Below are positions 37,315 to 48,402 of a stretch of DNA of 64,000 bases, one piece after another. Both the position numbers and the translations under genes were made by a program. Every line of letters starts with the position of its first letter. Position 1 is the first letter of the stretch. Source of the stretch: Dicyema japonicum (Eukaryota; Dicyemida; Rhombozoa; Dicyemidae); NCBI GenBank assembly GCA_011109175.1, contig RDEW01000010.1, forward strand, positions 603,837 to 667,836, in the 5' to 3' direction. The notes beneath the pieces were generated by a model, which was given only the letters and a program-made list of their open reading frames with translations, searched no databases and was not told the origin of the DNA.

Positions 37315-38425
37315 ATGAAACGATTCAACGTGCAGACCTTTTTTAAGGATCATACATGCTTTGATCTGATGCCTAAGAATTCAAAAGTGGTCTTAGTGGA
37401 CTTGAATTTGAAGGTAACATTAGCCAATAATAATAGATGATGAATGCATTTAATGCTTTAATAACAAACCACGTGCGTGCTGCCCCCATATGTTCCAAAC
37501 ATATGATAATCGGTATAAAATTGTAATATTGTGGGGATGTTGACCATCACAGACTTGATTAATATATTGATTACCAACTTTTCGTCTAATGGAATGGAGA
37601 ACATCGGTGACCTCACTGTCGGCCAATGGAGAGGTACCTTAATATATTACAAGAAATGACAAATATATCTGATCGTTCTCTAATGTATATTATATTTATG
37701 GAAAGTCTCTGGATCGCCATTAATAAACTACTGGATGCCCATGTTCACAGATTGCCTGTTTTTGACAACCTCAACATGTTCAATCCTCTGCAGATTGTCA
37801 CGTTCAAACGAATCCTCAAATTCTTATTTATTAATGTACATTCATATTTACTACTCCAAGATCAAGGACCTTAGTGATCTCCCTAACTATATGTATGAAG
37901 AAATCAAAATTCTTCAAATTGGCACATATGATGAGATATTTTCAGTTTAACTTTCGCTCCATTTTAGTGCAATGAACGAACCACGGTTCACGATGCCCTC
38001 CGAATGATGAAAAATAAGGGAGTGTCTTCACTTCCTCTTATAGACTCGCGAACGGGGAATGTCATTGATATATTTTCTCGGTTTGATTCTATTGTAGTGA
38101 CATTTTTTACTTTAAGAATATTGTGGCCGGCGAGCCTGCGAATATTGCCTCCAATATTGAAGAGACTGTGTTTGGTGCTCTTCTTAAGTATTACGTAATC
38201 CTTGAATAAATTATTCATTAGACAGTCCGTCGAGAGATTCGTTTTTGCTTACCAACTGATTCTTTGTTTTCGGTAATTCAGAAGTTTGTTGAATACCAAG
38301 TTTGTTGATGTTCCTTACGACAGGTTCACAGGTTGGTCATTGTTGAGGAATCTAATAATTTGAGAATTTGTGGAGTGGTTTCTATGTCAGATATAATGTT
38401 CTTTCTCCTCAAATGCGGTCACTGA
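37315..38425 (+). CDS. PRKAG: AMP-activated protein kinase gamma subunit
   Basis: This is the adenine-nucleotide-sensing regulatory subunit of AMPK, built from four CBS domains. Nine exons join in one frame to 308 residues (human gamma1 has 331). Blocks in order are FFKDHTCFDLMPKNSKVVLV, NHVRAAPIC, VGMLTITDLINI (CBS1), LWIAINKLLDAHVHRLPVFD (CBS2), ILQIGTYDEIFS, VHDALRMMKNKGVSSLPLID (CBS3), VIDIFSRFDSI, and VHRLVIVEE...SMSDIMFFLL (CBS4). HRLP and VSSLP mark nucleotide-site strands. Introns are 37414-37436, 37513-37531, 37634-37653, 37836-37860, 37945-37967, 38094-38116, 38195-38221 and 38300-38323 (19-27 bases). All end in AG except the second, which ends TG. The short N-terminus matches the gamma1 type without long extensions. 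Confidence 0.93.
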
Positions 38426-38504
38426 CTTATATTATTGAAATTTGTTTATGAATCACTAAGATGCTTTTAATCAAAGTTTTTAACTAGATTTCACTAGTGG
38501 TTAA

Positions 38505-38945
38505 TGGGAAATTCCTACTCTGCCAAACAGACGAAATTGAAGAGGTACTCAGTTCTCGGGTGTCGCTTCCGTCTCGCCCCAATCTCCTTTGAAATCTCTG
38601 GAGTGGTTGGAAGAATTGGTAGTCATCAATGAAATTGGGATGCAATCGCGACTCAGTGGCCTCTATGAAGTAGATGGCTCTCTCACGCCTTGGAATTACC
38701 ATCTTCTGGCCAATGCTCACTGTATCTTGGCAGCTGGAGCCTGACTTGCTTCCATTGTCGAACAAAATTCCTAATAATCGTTTCTTAAAATTCTGTATTC
38801 AATTTACCCAAAGAAATATTCAGCCCTCGGAGACCGTTTCCGCTTCATCTTAATAGCCTTTGAATGGTTGAAAATAGAAGTGCAACGCGACTCAAAAAAC
38901 TTCGCGAACGGAGATGGCTTGTACTTTTGGAAAGGTCATAGTCAG
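38505..38945 (+). other. Two diverged tandem copies of a ~130-base segment
   Basis: AAGAGGTACTCAGTTCTCGG at 38539 with YSVLGCRFRLAPISFEI resembles AAGAAATATTCAGCCCTCGG at 38810 with YSALGDRFRFILIAFEWL. Further similarity follows (GCAATCGCGACTCA versus GCAACGCGACTCA). The first copy follows ATGGGAAATTCCTAC. They may be exons of an unrecognised gene or an old duplicated repeat. Confidence 0.3.
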
Positions 38946-39000
38946 AATAAAATAATTTAGGTGATCCCAGCCTTTCTCAGCAGTCTTCACGTGCCAAATT

Positions 39001-39265
39001 AGCTATAGCTCCACTCAGACAGGACAAACTTTATTTAAGTAAAGAACAGTTATTATAACTAATCGATGAGGGAGAACCAAAGAATGCTCTTCACTTTTTT
39101 CTTTTTGATGAGTGTATGCCCGGTTCGGCAGTGAAATGTTCACTGATGGCGACGTCACTCGTCAAACCAAGGCATAGTAGATGTGTAGAGCCTTCAAACG
39201 GAATGTACAGCAGAGAGATTCGAACTAGGGGCCACTCGCCTCTTTCCCGGCACTCGTAACGTTAC
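39001..39265 (-). mobile_element. tRNA-derived SINE
   Basis: The reverse copy has the tail AGTAAAGAACAGTTATTATAAC at 39038, the body CAGTGAAATGTTCACTGATG and CAAGGCATAGTAGATG, and the B box complement GAGATTCGAACTAGGGG near 39217. The A box end is slightly altered (ACTCGTAACGTTAC). Confidence 0.85.
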
Positions 39266-39984
39266 TTCATAGAGTACAACTTTATGCTAATTCCTGCACC
39301 CACATAAATTTTGCTGAAAATGAAAAAATCTTAAATTATATTAAAGTCTCACGAATCCATCGATTGCCTGGTCAGCTTGTTTTTTAAATTATAATTTTTT
39401 ATTCAATTATTTTTTTATTTTTAATAAAATTATTTTTTAATAAAAACTTTCGACCTCTTTCTGTTATGTACGGAGTTTTATCCATAATTATTTGAAAGAT
39501 GCAAATTAAATCCAACTTCGTCTAAGAAAATTAAAATTCTATTTCTCATTCCAAGCATATTTGCAGAGTACATTGATATGTTCATATGTTTATACGATTG
39601 AAGATATTTTTAATTTCTCATTCTTAATTGTTCCATTTTTATTTGAACTTTATAATACAAATCCTTCTTCCCGCAAAATATCCCTTACACCTCTTTTAGT
39701 AAGTGAATTATCTCTACCGAAAATCTCCCTTACTTTTGATTTCGGTCGTATCTTTCCTTTTCTTTCCTTTTTTATTTTGGAAGGATTCTCTTGTATTAAT
39801 TTTTTAACCATATAACACATTTATTTAATGCAAAAAATAAGTTATCAACTACTGGCTGCTCTTTTAATTGAGAACGCATTTCCCCTGACGATTTGCAAGG
39901 AAATGCGCTCAATGAACCAGCTCATCTCTCTCTTATCATTTTTTTCGCGATGAGCGATCAGATTCTGTTTAGCAGGATCAGTGA
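39266..39984. other. No confident gene; one basic open stretch on the minus strand
   Basis: Mostly AT-rich. The minus strand at 39813-39660 is open and reads VKKLIQENPSKIKKERKGKI then GVRDILREEGFV. It is lysine-rich and helical, but I do not recognise it. Confidence 0.35.
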
Positions 39985-40490
39985 TCTGTTTCCTATGATT
40001 CCTGATGTTTCGATTGGTTTAAAAATAAACTGTCCACCAAGACATGTGTATTTCTTTAACTTTAGGGTCTCAGCCTTCTTTGAAGCAGAGCCTGGGTTAG
40101 TTGCTATCTTGCAAGGTTGGAGAGAGGCTATCGACATAGGTGCCATTTCAGGCAAGGTATTTACCACTTTCCCATGGGAAGAGAGTGGTTTCGCCCGGTC
40201 TTTGATTGGCTGGGGCAAGTCCAAGCGGCTCCAATTTGACAGGAAATCCAGCAGCCTCAAGTCCCAAGCACTCCAAGGCAGGAAAGAGCGTGAAGACCTT
40301 TCGTGTCGACCATTCCTCCACATCTACACCGATGGATCGTGCAAACATCCATTCAGAGGCGGACAGAAACCCTATCCTCGTCGTGTTGTTATCCAATATT
40401 GTCCCAAGTCAGGTACATGGCAATGCTCTACGGCAGGCTCTACTCTCGTTCGTCGTTGCAGAAGCCAGACTATGCTGATCAATCACAGGT
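39985..40490 (-). mobile_element. PHD-RT family copy: zinc motif and nuclease-like block
   Basis: Minus-strand frames carry DEDRVSVRL, then TIHRCRCGGMVDTKGLHALS, then LAPANQRPGETTLFPWESGK. The order and wording match the copies at 6.8-7.1 kb and 47.7-47.95 kb. KRPDG is changed to QRPGE, losing the aspartate, so the nuclease would be dead in this copy. Confidence 0.75.
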
Positions 40491-41489
40491 TTTATCTCTT
40501 CTATTATCTTTGAGCATAAAAGCATGTCCATTCTCGTTGTTTATTAGCGTTCTTCTGGAACCCAACACCCAGTCGTGTCCAGGCTTCCCAAGCCATGTAT
40601 ACTACTGGTTTAGCGTCGATCCGTTAATGTAGCGTAGGATCTGGCGTGTGAGACCACTGGTAGTATATATCGAAGATAGAAAGACCGGGAGGGCGAGTTC
40701 TAGTGGAGAGCGTACTCCGATTCCTCCGTGGCGAAGAGGAAGTTTGTATTCGATCCACTTATTTTTATCAAAAGAAATGTTGAGCGTTTCTTCAACGGCA
40801 GTCCTCAGCTTCTCGTCGATGGCTCTCAGAAAGTTTATGTCCGTGAAACATGGGGCTGTCCGTAGAAGAAAAGGAGTCGTGGCGTAAAGTAAAAATTCCT
40901 GAAAAGAATAAAGACATGTGGGAATCCAGGGTTGGTAAATTTGATGTGAATAGTTGAAATTATGTATTTTTTTAAGACACGAAAAACTAATTGAAGGGTT
41001 TGTATCTTCTGAGTGGGGTTAGTTTAATATGTCGCGTCCCACCCAGGTTACCCATCCAGTGCTTGTTACATTTCACCTGTCAATCCACATGTCACCTGTC
41101 ATTCAATTGGTTTCTAATCAAAGAATTTAAATATTTAAAAAGTCAATATTTTCTTGACTCGACTAATGTTAACTATTTTCAATTCTCATGATCGTGCCTT
41201 AGTCTGTGATAAAAAAATTAAATAAACCTCTATTCGGTTGATCGACAAAATTTGAGTAATTTTACTTGGCTCATATGGAGATTCAAATCTGCTCAACTTT
41301 AGCGATGGATTAGTCCCATAATCCTTTAAAACTCATATCTAAATTTATTTTTATTTTTTTTTAAATAAATTTATTCACTAAAAATACCTCATTTCCGATA
41401 GAAAAATCATATTTTGATTGATGAACGTTCATTCTTTTGTTCATCTGCTTAAAATAAGCTGAATTTAGATTTTCTGAAGAAAAATTAAA
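40491..41489. other. No gene seen
   Basis: Short frames only. GCGTTCTTCTGGAACCCAAC near 40549 may still belong to the preceding retroelement copy. From 41200 on the sequence is strongly AT-rich. Confidence 0.45.
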
Positions 41490-41800
41490 TCAAAATGTTC
41501 TGAATCTAAGTTTTCTAGCAGACTTTATACAGTAAATACCTGAAACATCTGAAGTATGTTCCACGTCAATATTCTCAGATGATCGTGGAAAAGCATCATC
41601 CGAACTCTCATTTTCTATGAAATTAAAAAATAATAAACTTTTATCTGAAACTCCTCTCAGTTTTATAAATGGAGTTTCATTTGTGAAGGAATGGATCGTG
41701 GTGTTATATGTATAGGTGCTTCGTTTAATAAATTTTTTCCAATTTTTAGTTGATTCTTCATCCATCAACTTCTTTGACAATTCTTTCGATAATTTTCCGT
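41490..41800 (-). mobile_element. Integrase C-terminal fragment of an LTR-type or related element
   Basis: The minus frame reads NWKKFIKRSTYTYNTTIHSF then TNETPFIKLRGV. The (Y/A)YNTTxHxxTxxTPFxLxxG pattern is the helix after the catalytic core of retroviral-type integrases. The catalytic DDE residues are not in the surviving part. I see no long terminal repeats nearby. Confidence 0.65.
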
Positions 41801-42254
41801 TTTATTGGAAAATAGGAGTGTAAACACTCTTGCTGCAGTTTACGAATCCCCGAATGACTATTTCTATGGATAGACTCCGCAATAGTTTGCAAAGCCACAT
41901 TATTCTCGTCTCATTGACCACCAAATATCGACCTTGGAGGTCCCCGCAAGTAGTGCTAGTTCTTTATGCCTTTTTCCTAGAGATCATTGTACTATTTTTA
42001 GGTTTTACTTCAAGTATTTGGGTGACCTTGCTTTTTCAAAGCCAAGGTCTAGAATAATCGGACTTTCCATTTATTTATCGAAAACCCTGTAAATAAAATT
42101 TTGTTACAAAAATTACTATTGAATATCGATTACCTCCCGGATATCTCAAATGTAATGGTGAATTATTGCTTTACTGATCTTCGGATTTCATTGGTGATAA
42201 TTTACTCATCCACACTGTTACAATTATTATTAAAAAACTGTTCTAGAAATAATA

Positions 42255-42490
42255 ACTAAGTTAAGATTCCTCTTGTGCCGCCTGACAGATCTGGACAGCT
42301 AACTTCTTTCAGGCTCCCCCTGTTCCGTGCCCTTTTTCGTAGAATGTCGAGATCTGCTTGTGTGAGGACTTTACCATTGATTTTTGTTAGGTCGGCGTTG
42401 AGAACAACCGGAAGGGTTATTTTTGGCCTTCCTCGGAATTTCGGGGATTACTCCTTGAAATACACTTCCATTACATAATTCTCTGTAAGA
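42255..42490 (-). mobile_element. GSLLGD-type LINE, extreme 3' end
   Basis: The minus strand reads FRGRPKITLPVVLNADLTKI then LTQADLDILRKRARNRGS. These match FRGRPRVTLPTILNGDLSAV and DDLDTLRELARSRGSWK at 55.05-55.15 kb. Strongly 5' truncated. Confidence 0.8.
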
Positions 42491-44044
42491 TAAAGTGTTT
42501 ATCGATCTTCGATGATTGTTTGAGACAGTTTCCGGATCTTGTAGTATGAATATATTGTTCGGTTGGGGGTCTTTTTTGGCCGCTGGTCACCAATGACCAC
42601 ATGTACTTGCCTTCTGTGGACCATGTTAAGTCTACCAAACTCATCATTTGATAATCCACATGTGAAGGGACATGCCGGTGCGAATGTATGATAATGATGC
42701 CCCCCATAACTAACTTAAAAAATCGTGACTAAATAAATCGATAATATTGACAGGCGATGAGTAGACATCGAAGACCGCAAATATGTGTGTATCCATTTAT
42801 CTTTGAAAAATATCGTTCACAGCTATCAATTGAGTAACCAAAGTCTTCAGCGCTGTCAATAGAACACGATGATCACTACAGTCCATCTTGTCTATGATAA
42901 AAAAACATCGAGAGAAAATGAGTATAACTTAATAACGTAAATTCTATGGCTTGGATCTGGTGCTCCCTACAACGTGCTGCCCAAAAGAAATGTGCTAATT
43001 GGTGATCAGCGGCCGTTACCTAGAGACAAGTACTGGAATCGCTTGAACTCGTCAGGATCAAGGAGTTAGTTAGTTTGGGTTTAACTGCCTTGTTAAGTTT
43101 CTTGATGGGATATTCCTTCCCCCAAACATAGCATCAGCAATATACAATCAGCTATTTCATCATTCCAGGCCGGTTTAGAAGGCCTTACTTCTGTTACTGC
43201 AGTCGATATGGGGAATATATGGGGAATTCAATGAAGGCTCTTATTTATCACATTCTTTGAGCAGAAGATTCAAATTACGCCCTGAAATTTCTGCTTGTAT
43301 CAAATTTAATTGTTTCCAAAAAGCATGTGGTGGGTTAAGACCAATAGCCAGTGTGCTTAGACGCCTGACATGAAGATCGTTGCAAGAGCATTCTGCAAAA
43401 TTCTAATCCCAACTGAGTTTAATTCAACTTGGGATTAAGATTCCCCGTAGATTTAAAGAACGATCCGCTTAGTTCGCAGTTACGAGTCTACCATAGGCAT
43501 AAAATACCATAATCCTAAGTTAGACTTTTGCAATACTTTCAATATCGTTTACAGAGATTTAATCATTGATGACCCCTTCAGCCCATTATTTTTCGCATCG
43601 ACTCTACTGCATCATCAATTAGAGCTCTGATGAAATTAAATTATAGGGTGTTAAGGATTAAAATACTAAAAAAATAAATTAAAATTATTTCCAAGACCAA
43701 GGGTAACCAAACTAACTACCTCCTCGATCCTGACTAGTTCCAGTATTCCAGAACTTGTCACCAGGTAACGACGTTGTCCCCGGGAAGAATTGTTGGATCC
43801 TCTTGATGCCGGCTAGGCATTGGGCGCCTCCTCAGTAAGGTAGATCCAGTGACGCCATCGGAAGGAAGGAAAATAATTTTGACAAACTATCCATGTAGCA
43901 CCACATGGCGCCACACGAAATATTGGCATACATTTAATCTATTTTGCTGAGTAAGATGCTAGAAAGATTCATAACTGTTTCTCTAATGCTGATAAATTTA
44001 TAATGTTATTATTAATCCAAAGTAACCCCTTGCAACCTACATCA
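42491..44044. other. No gene seen
   Basis: Mixed-composition sequence with no motif-bearing frame. GGCGCCACACGAAATATTGG near 43907 recalls GGCACCACGTGGCATAGATG near 3558, a possible unnamed repeat. Confidence 0.45.
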
Positions 44045-44275
44045 GACTGCCTATGGAGCATGTTCTGCCGCTGAGAAGGCCGAGAGGTCAAAACGGGCAA
44101 AGTACGTGGTCTTACAGGAGGATTTTTTTGTTTGTTCCGCTAGCGGTTGAAACGTCTGGTTGCATCTGTGACGCTGTAAATCTTGAGTCGCCTAGAAGTC
44201 GGATTTTTACACGAACAGGAGCGTTGCTGGTTATTTGAGCGAATCTCGCTCGCCATCCTGAGAGGGAATAGTCAC
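44045..44275 (+). mobile_element. 5'-truncated 3' end of the PHD-RT family
   Basis: The frame reads YGACSAAEKAERSKRAKYVV, then VPLAVETSGCICDAVNLESP, and ends near AGAGGGAATAGTC. It matches 48005-48245. It sits 1 kb upstream of the near-full copy in the same orientation. Confidence 0.8.
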
Positions 44276-44379
44276 CATTAGAGCAAACATTACTTTAACA
44301 AAAATATCCTGCAATAACTAAAACGTGTAGTAGTAGCATTATCTACAGTTCTTCCATCTTGTTTGGTTTTGAATCCGTC

Positions 44380-45310
44380 TTTACGTTTATTGGATAAACG
44401 TGATCAGATAAATGTTGATCCAAGAGACCGGGAATACCTCATTGAAGTAAGGATATGTTCCAAGCTCAACTTTTTCTTCATCATTAATAGTAACAAATTT
44501 GTCTGAACGCTTTCTCCTTGTTCTACAAGGCCTTAGTCTTTCTTCCATGGATTCTGAAGAAGTATTTAATGACACAGAAGAATCTGAGTCAATGACAGTA
44601 CTTTTAGTTGTTCTACAAAGTCTAGCTGGTTTAGTTTTCGGTTTTTTTGTTTCTTCTTCAGCTTCATCGTCATCTTAACTGAACTCAGCTTGATATGATA
44701 CCACGAAGTGGCATATAGCGTATTCCGAGGCTCTGTAACCTAAGTGTCGGCCAATGGAGAGGTACCTTAATATATTACCAGAAATGACGTATATATCTGA
44801 TCGTCCTCTGACATATATCATATCCACGGAAAGTCTCTGGGTCGCCATTAATAAACTACTGGATTCCCATGTTCACAGATTGCCTGTTTTTGACAACCTC
44901 AACATGTTCAATCCTCTGCAGATTGTAACGTTCAAACGAATTTTCAAATTCTTATTTATTAATGTACATTCATATTTACTACTCCAAGATCAAGGACCTT
45001 AGTGATCTTCCAATTCCTACTGATAATCTCAGTTGCTCCGCGCCAGGATTAATGACAGTCTCGTATGTAGACTTACCAATCATCTTCGTCTTCTGAAGAT
45101 TGTTTCTTTATCTTTCCAAAAGTCCTCATAGAACATGTCTTTGTCAGTTTCATCCCTCGGTTGTATACTGTAATCAGGTTTTTTAAGTTTAATGGGAATA
45201 ACAACTGGTTCAGAGGGAGGACATAAATCCAAGAGTTTTGGCATCTTTATCACAACTGTTTACATCATAATCATCGAAAGTTTTTGGATCGACATTTCTT
45301 CAATATAATT
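44380..45310 (-). CDS. Interrupted gene for an acidic/basic, probably nuclear protein, not recognised
   Basis: Minus-strand pieces in order: 45258-45090 reads PKLLDLCPPSEPVVIPIKLK, QPRDETDKDMFYEDFWKD and an acidic SSEDEDDW followed by GTAAGT, a good donor. Past the inserted AMPK gamma fragment, 44685-44400 reads DDDEAEEETKKPKTKPARL, VIDSDSSVSLNTSSESMEER, LRPCRTRRKRSDKFVTINDE and LGTYPYFNEVFP. Alternating acidic and lysine/arginine-rich stretches suggest a chromatin or RNA-associated protein. Frame changes and the foreign insert between the pieces mean it may be a pseudogene or a gene with an enlarged intron. No family assigned. Confidence 0.4.
44745..45008 (+). pseudogene. Partial genomic duplicate of the AMPK gamma gene
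   Basis: This 264-base segment is nearly identical to 37615-37878. It runs from TGTCGGCCAATGGAGAGGTA through the 20-base intron, the whole CBS2 exon (SLWVAINKLLDSHVHRLPVF) and the 25-base intron, to AGTGATCT. Introns are kept, so it arose by DNA duplication, not from mRNA. Differences cluster near 44805-44835. At several sites this copy has C or G where the complete gene has T or A. It lacks all other exons and lies inside an unrelated minus-strand locus. Confidence 0.9.
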
Positions 45311-45321
45311 CTCGGTTGTTG

Positions 45322-48275
45322 TTGTGTTTATGCCTGCTGTGAGAAAAGCACCTGAAAAGAACGTTCCCACTTCTAAGAAAAAGGTACCAGTCAAGTCAAC
45401 TGAGATGTGTTCGTCCTGTCGGCTTGTCAGAACTCGGAAGCGTGGGATCTCCTGCTCTGCTTGTGAAGATTTTTTCCACCTCGGGTGTATCAAGCTATCC
45501 CAAGCCGCAGCGCGCGTGCTTGGAGTATGGCACTACCAGTCATGCTTCGGCTTATGCAATGAGGTTTTCTGTGCCCGCGCCAAAGTTAACTCTCCCGTTA
45601 ATTGCCCATCAATCACGGACCCTGAAACGTTCCTGCGCTGCATCTCTGAATTACGTTTTTCACGGACTATCCCTGTGAGGATTCCCAAAGCCGTAAGACC
45701 TGTCGCAGCGGAGGCCCTTGCCAAAACGATCGAAGATGCCTTCCGGACTAACTCAATACATGATTGGATGCGCTTATTCAGTTTTGCGCCTTCCGCATTG
45801 GGACTTGATCGAGATGGTCACGTAAAGGAGTCTCTCGCTACCACCATGAGGACCAACATTCGCTCTTTTTTTAGAGGTATCTACATCCCCAGTTGTCCCA
45901 TGGCTTCTAACCGTACGAGGGAGACACGTGGTCAGAACGAGGAAGTCGAAGTGCTCCGTCTCAAGAGAACTGTTCGGTCGAAGTTAATCGAAGGTGGTAC
46001 CCGCTCAGCCATCAGGGCACTTTCCTCATGTGGACCGCGAAAACCAACTTCCGATGACTACAATATTTTGCTGTAAGCACTACCACCCAAAACCTACACC
46101 CAGTCGCTCCCCCATCCGGAGTGACTCCCCTGATTGTATCAAACGATGAAGTTCTCCTGCCAATACGGAATTTTGCCCCTAGTAGCAGTGGCGGGCTCGA
46201 CGGAATGAAACCTGGCTACCTGAAGGATCTAACCTCTTTGTCCGTAGGAGACAGGGACTTCGTCTTACGAATTCAATTACTTCACTTATGAACCGGATTA
46301 TGTCTGGAGTTCTTCCCGAAGTTATCCGCTATGTCCTGTTCTCCGCCAATTTGATAGCCTTCGATAAGTAAGGCGACAGAGTACGACCAGTTGCGGTCGG
46401 GTTTGTCTTCAGAAGACTGGCTGCTAAAATTGCCTCCAGACATTCTATTCCACTCGTCACAAAATTCTTAAACCCCCCTCAAGTAGGCGTCGGTATTCAC
46501 TTGGGATGCGAGGCCGCTGTTCATTCAGTGAGGACATTCATAAACCGCAGTATAGAAAATTCCCGGGGAAATGTCCTGGTCAAACTGGACATCAAGAACG
46601 CCTTCAATAGTCTAAGGAGGGACAATATCCTGAGGCGTGTGTTGAGAGATGCCCTAATATTTTCGAATTTGTGAGTCAGTCATACAGCCTACCTTCATCC
46701 TTACTTTTCGGGGACTACCTAATCCATTCGTATTCTGGAGTGCAACAGGGAGATCCCCTTGGACCCTTATTGTTTTGTCTTGCAATAGAGAAAATCACCA
46801 AACTTCCGCGCTCGCCCCTCACCTATATCTGGATGATGCGGCCTTCGGAGGACCCCGGATACTGTTTTCCGGGATTTGGAAGTTATAATTCCAGCACTGT
46901 TGGAAGCTGAACTGGAATTAAATTGCACTAAATCCAAAATCTACAATTGCGGACTTTCAGAAGAGCAATATTCAAAAGCTTTTTCATGTTTCGGAAAGTT
47001 ACTGCCTGGAAGTATTTCCACACCCGATGAAGAACTTATATTCCTCGGATCCCCAATCACCATAAATTCAATGGGAAGAGCTATATGTGAAAAACGACGG
47101 TTACTTGAAGAGACTCAGGACCGCTTGTGTCTACTTGACATGCATACAGCATTATTCCTCCTGAAAAACAGTCTCAACGTATAGAGGCTTGCAAATGTCC
47201 TGAGGACAGCTCCCTATTTCACCCAGTGTGACCAACTCGCACAGATTAACGGATCTTCCGTACGATAACGAAGGGTATCTTTAATGTCCGGTTCGATGAA
47301 TACTCATAGAAGCAAGCCACGCTGCAATTGAGACTCTGAGCACTTGGAATTCGCAACCCTGTGGACCTTTCTCTCCCTTCATATCTATCATCGCTAATGG
47401 CCTGCGACACTCATTTCAAGAGGATTCTACACTCCCTACCTGAATTCTCTATTGACCAGGACACCGTCCATGCTCGTGAAGCCTGGAGCCGCACTTATCA
47501 TCTTTCCCTGGCTTCCTCGTTCTCTCAGCGTGGCTTGGACGATGCTATATGCTGGAATTCTTTCAAAGATTTGCTAGTGTCATATAGCAACATCGCCGTG
47601 CCTGTTTGTTGTCGGGGGCGTCTTCCGAGAGCGGTGCCTGGCTCAACGCCATTCCCAATGGAGTTCTGGGTACCTTCCTGGATGATGAATGCGTCCGTAT
47701 TGGGATCTCATTGCGACTGGGATTAAAAATCCGTGCCAATGCGTAGACCAGATCGACTGTTTTGGCCTGCACCCTCTCTCCTGCAGGAAGAGTGCAGGCA
47801 AATTTCCCAGACACATGGCCTTGAAAGAAGTCGTTAGGCGAGCTTTGGACGCCGCCGGACACTCCTCCATGCTCGAACCAGTCGGTCTTTGCAGGTGGGA
47901 CGGGAAACGACCAGATGGGATGACAATTTTCCCTTTTGAAGCCGGGAAACCTTTTGTCTGGGACGTTACCTCCACCGACACGTTTGCCTTTTGCAACTTC
48001 TCCATAGTGCCTCTGGAGCCTGTCTGCCGCTGAGAAGGCCGAGAAGATGAAACGGGAAAAGTACGCGGTCCTACCTAAGGATTATTTGTTTGTTTTACTC
48101 GCCGTTGATACGTCTGGTTCCCTTGCGCTTGCAACGCTGTTATTCTTGTTTCGTCTAGGGAATCAGATCGCACATGAACAGGTGACTTTCGTGGTCGCTG
48201 CTGCTTATTTGAGCGAATCTCGTTCGCCATCCTGAGAGGGAATAGCCACGCAGTCAGTGCAGCCGTAATAAAGAA
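45322..48275 (+). mobile_element. Near-full-length PHD finger-RT-nuclease retrotransposon
   Basis: The frame at 45324-46076 (250 residues) starts with a basic leader, then a PHD/RING-like Cys-His cluster (CSSCRLVRTRKRGISCSAC then FFHLGCIKL). Later frames hold RT blocks: SSGGLDGMKPGYLKDL near 46195, RPVAVGFVFRRLAAKIAS near 46390, VKLDIKNAFNSLRRDNIL near 46580, SGVQQGDPLGPLLFCLAIE near 46735, and YLDD at about 46828. C-terminal pieces are GLHPLSCRKSAGKFPRHMAL (47770), KRPDGMTIFPFEAGKPFVWD then VT (47905), and LLAVDTSG (48100). KRPDG followed by WDVT resembles a PD-(D/E)XK nuclease core. Frameshifts and stops occur in the RT, some perhaps assembly errors. It ends in a short tandem repeat. Confidence 0.8.
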
Positions 48276-48402
48276 AAATACCACTACAGAGTTCACAAGT
48301 AATATAAAAGAAAAATACCACTACAGAGTTCACAAGTAATATATAAAGAAAAATACCACTACAGAGTTCACAAGTAATATATAAAAGAAAAATACCACTG
48401 GA
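48271..48402 (+). repeat. Tandem repeat, 37-39 base unit, about 3.4 copies
   Basis: Units begin at 48271, 48308, 48346 and 48385 with AAGAAAAATACCACTACAGA, followed by GTTCACAAGTAATATA. The spacing grows by one base each time (37, 38, 39). It directly follows the last coding piece of the retrotransposon and may be its 3' tail. Confidence 0.9.

Noticed and set aside
37315-38425. IMP dehydrogenase or another CBS protein
   Set aside because: There are four CBS domains with RAAP, HRLP and SMSDI motifs, no catalytic barrel, and a length of 308 residues, which fit AMPK gamma.
41490-41800. An endogenous retrovirus
   Set aside because: Only an integrase helix region is present, without envelope, protease or long terminal repeats. 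An LTR-retrotransposon fragment is the simpler reading.
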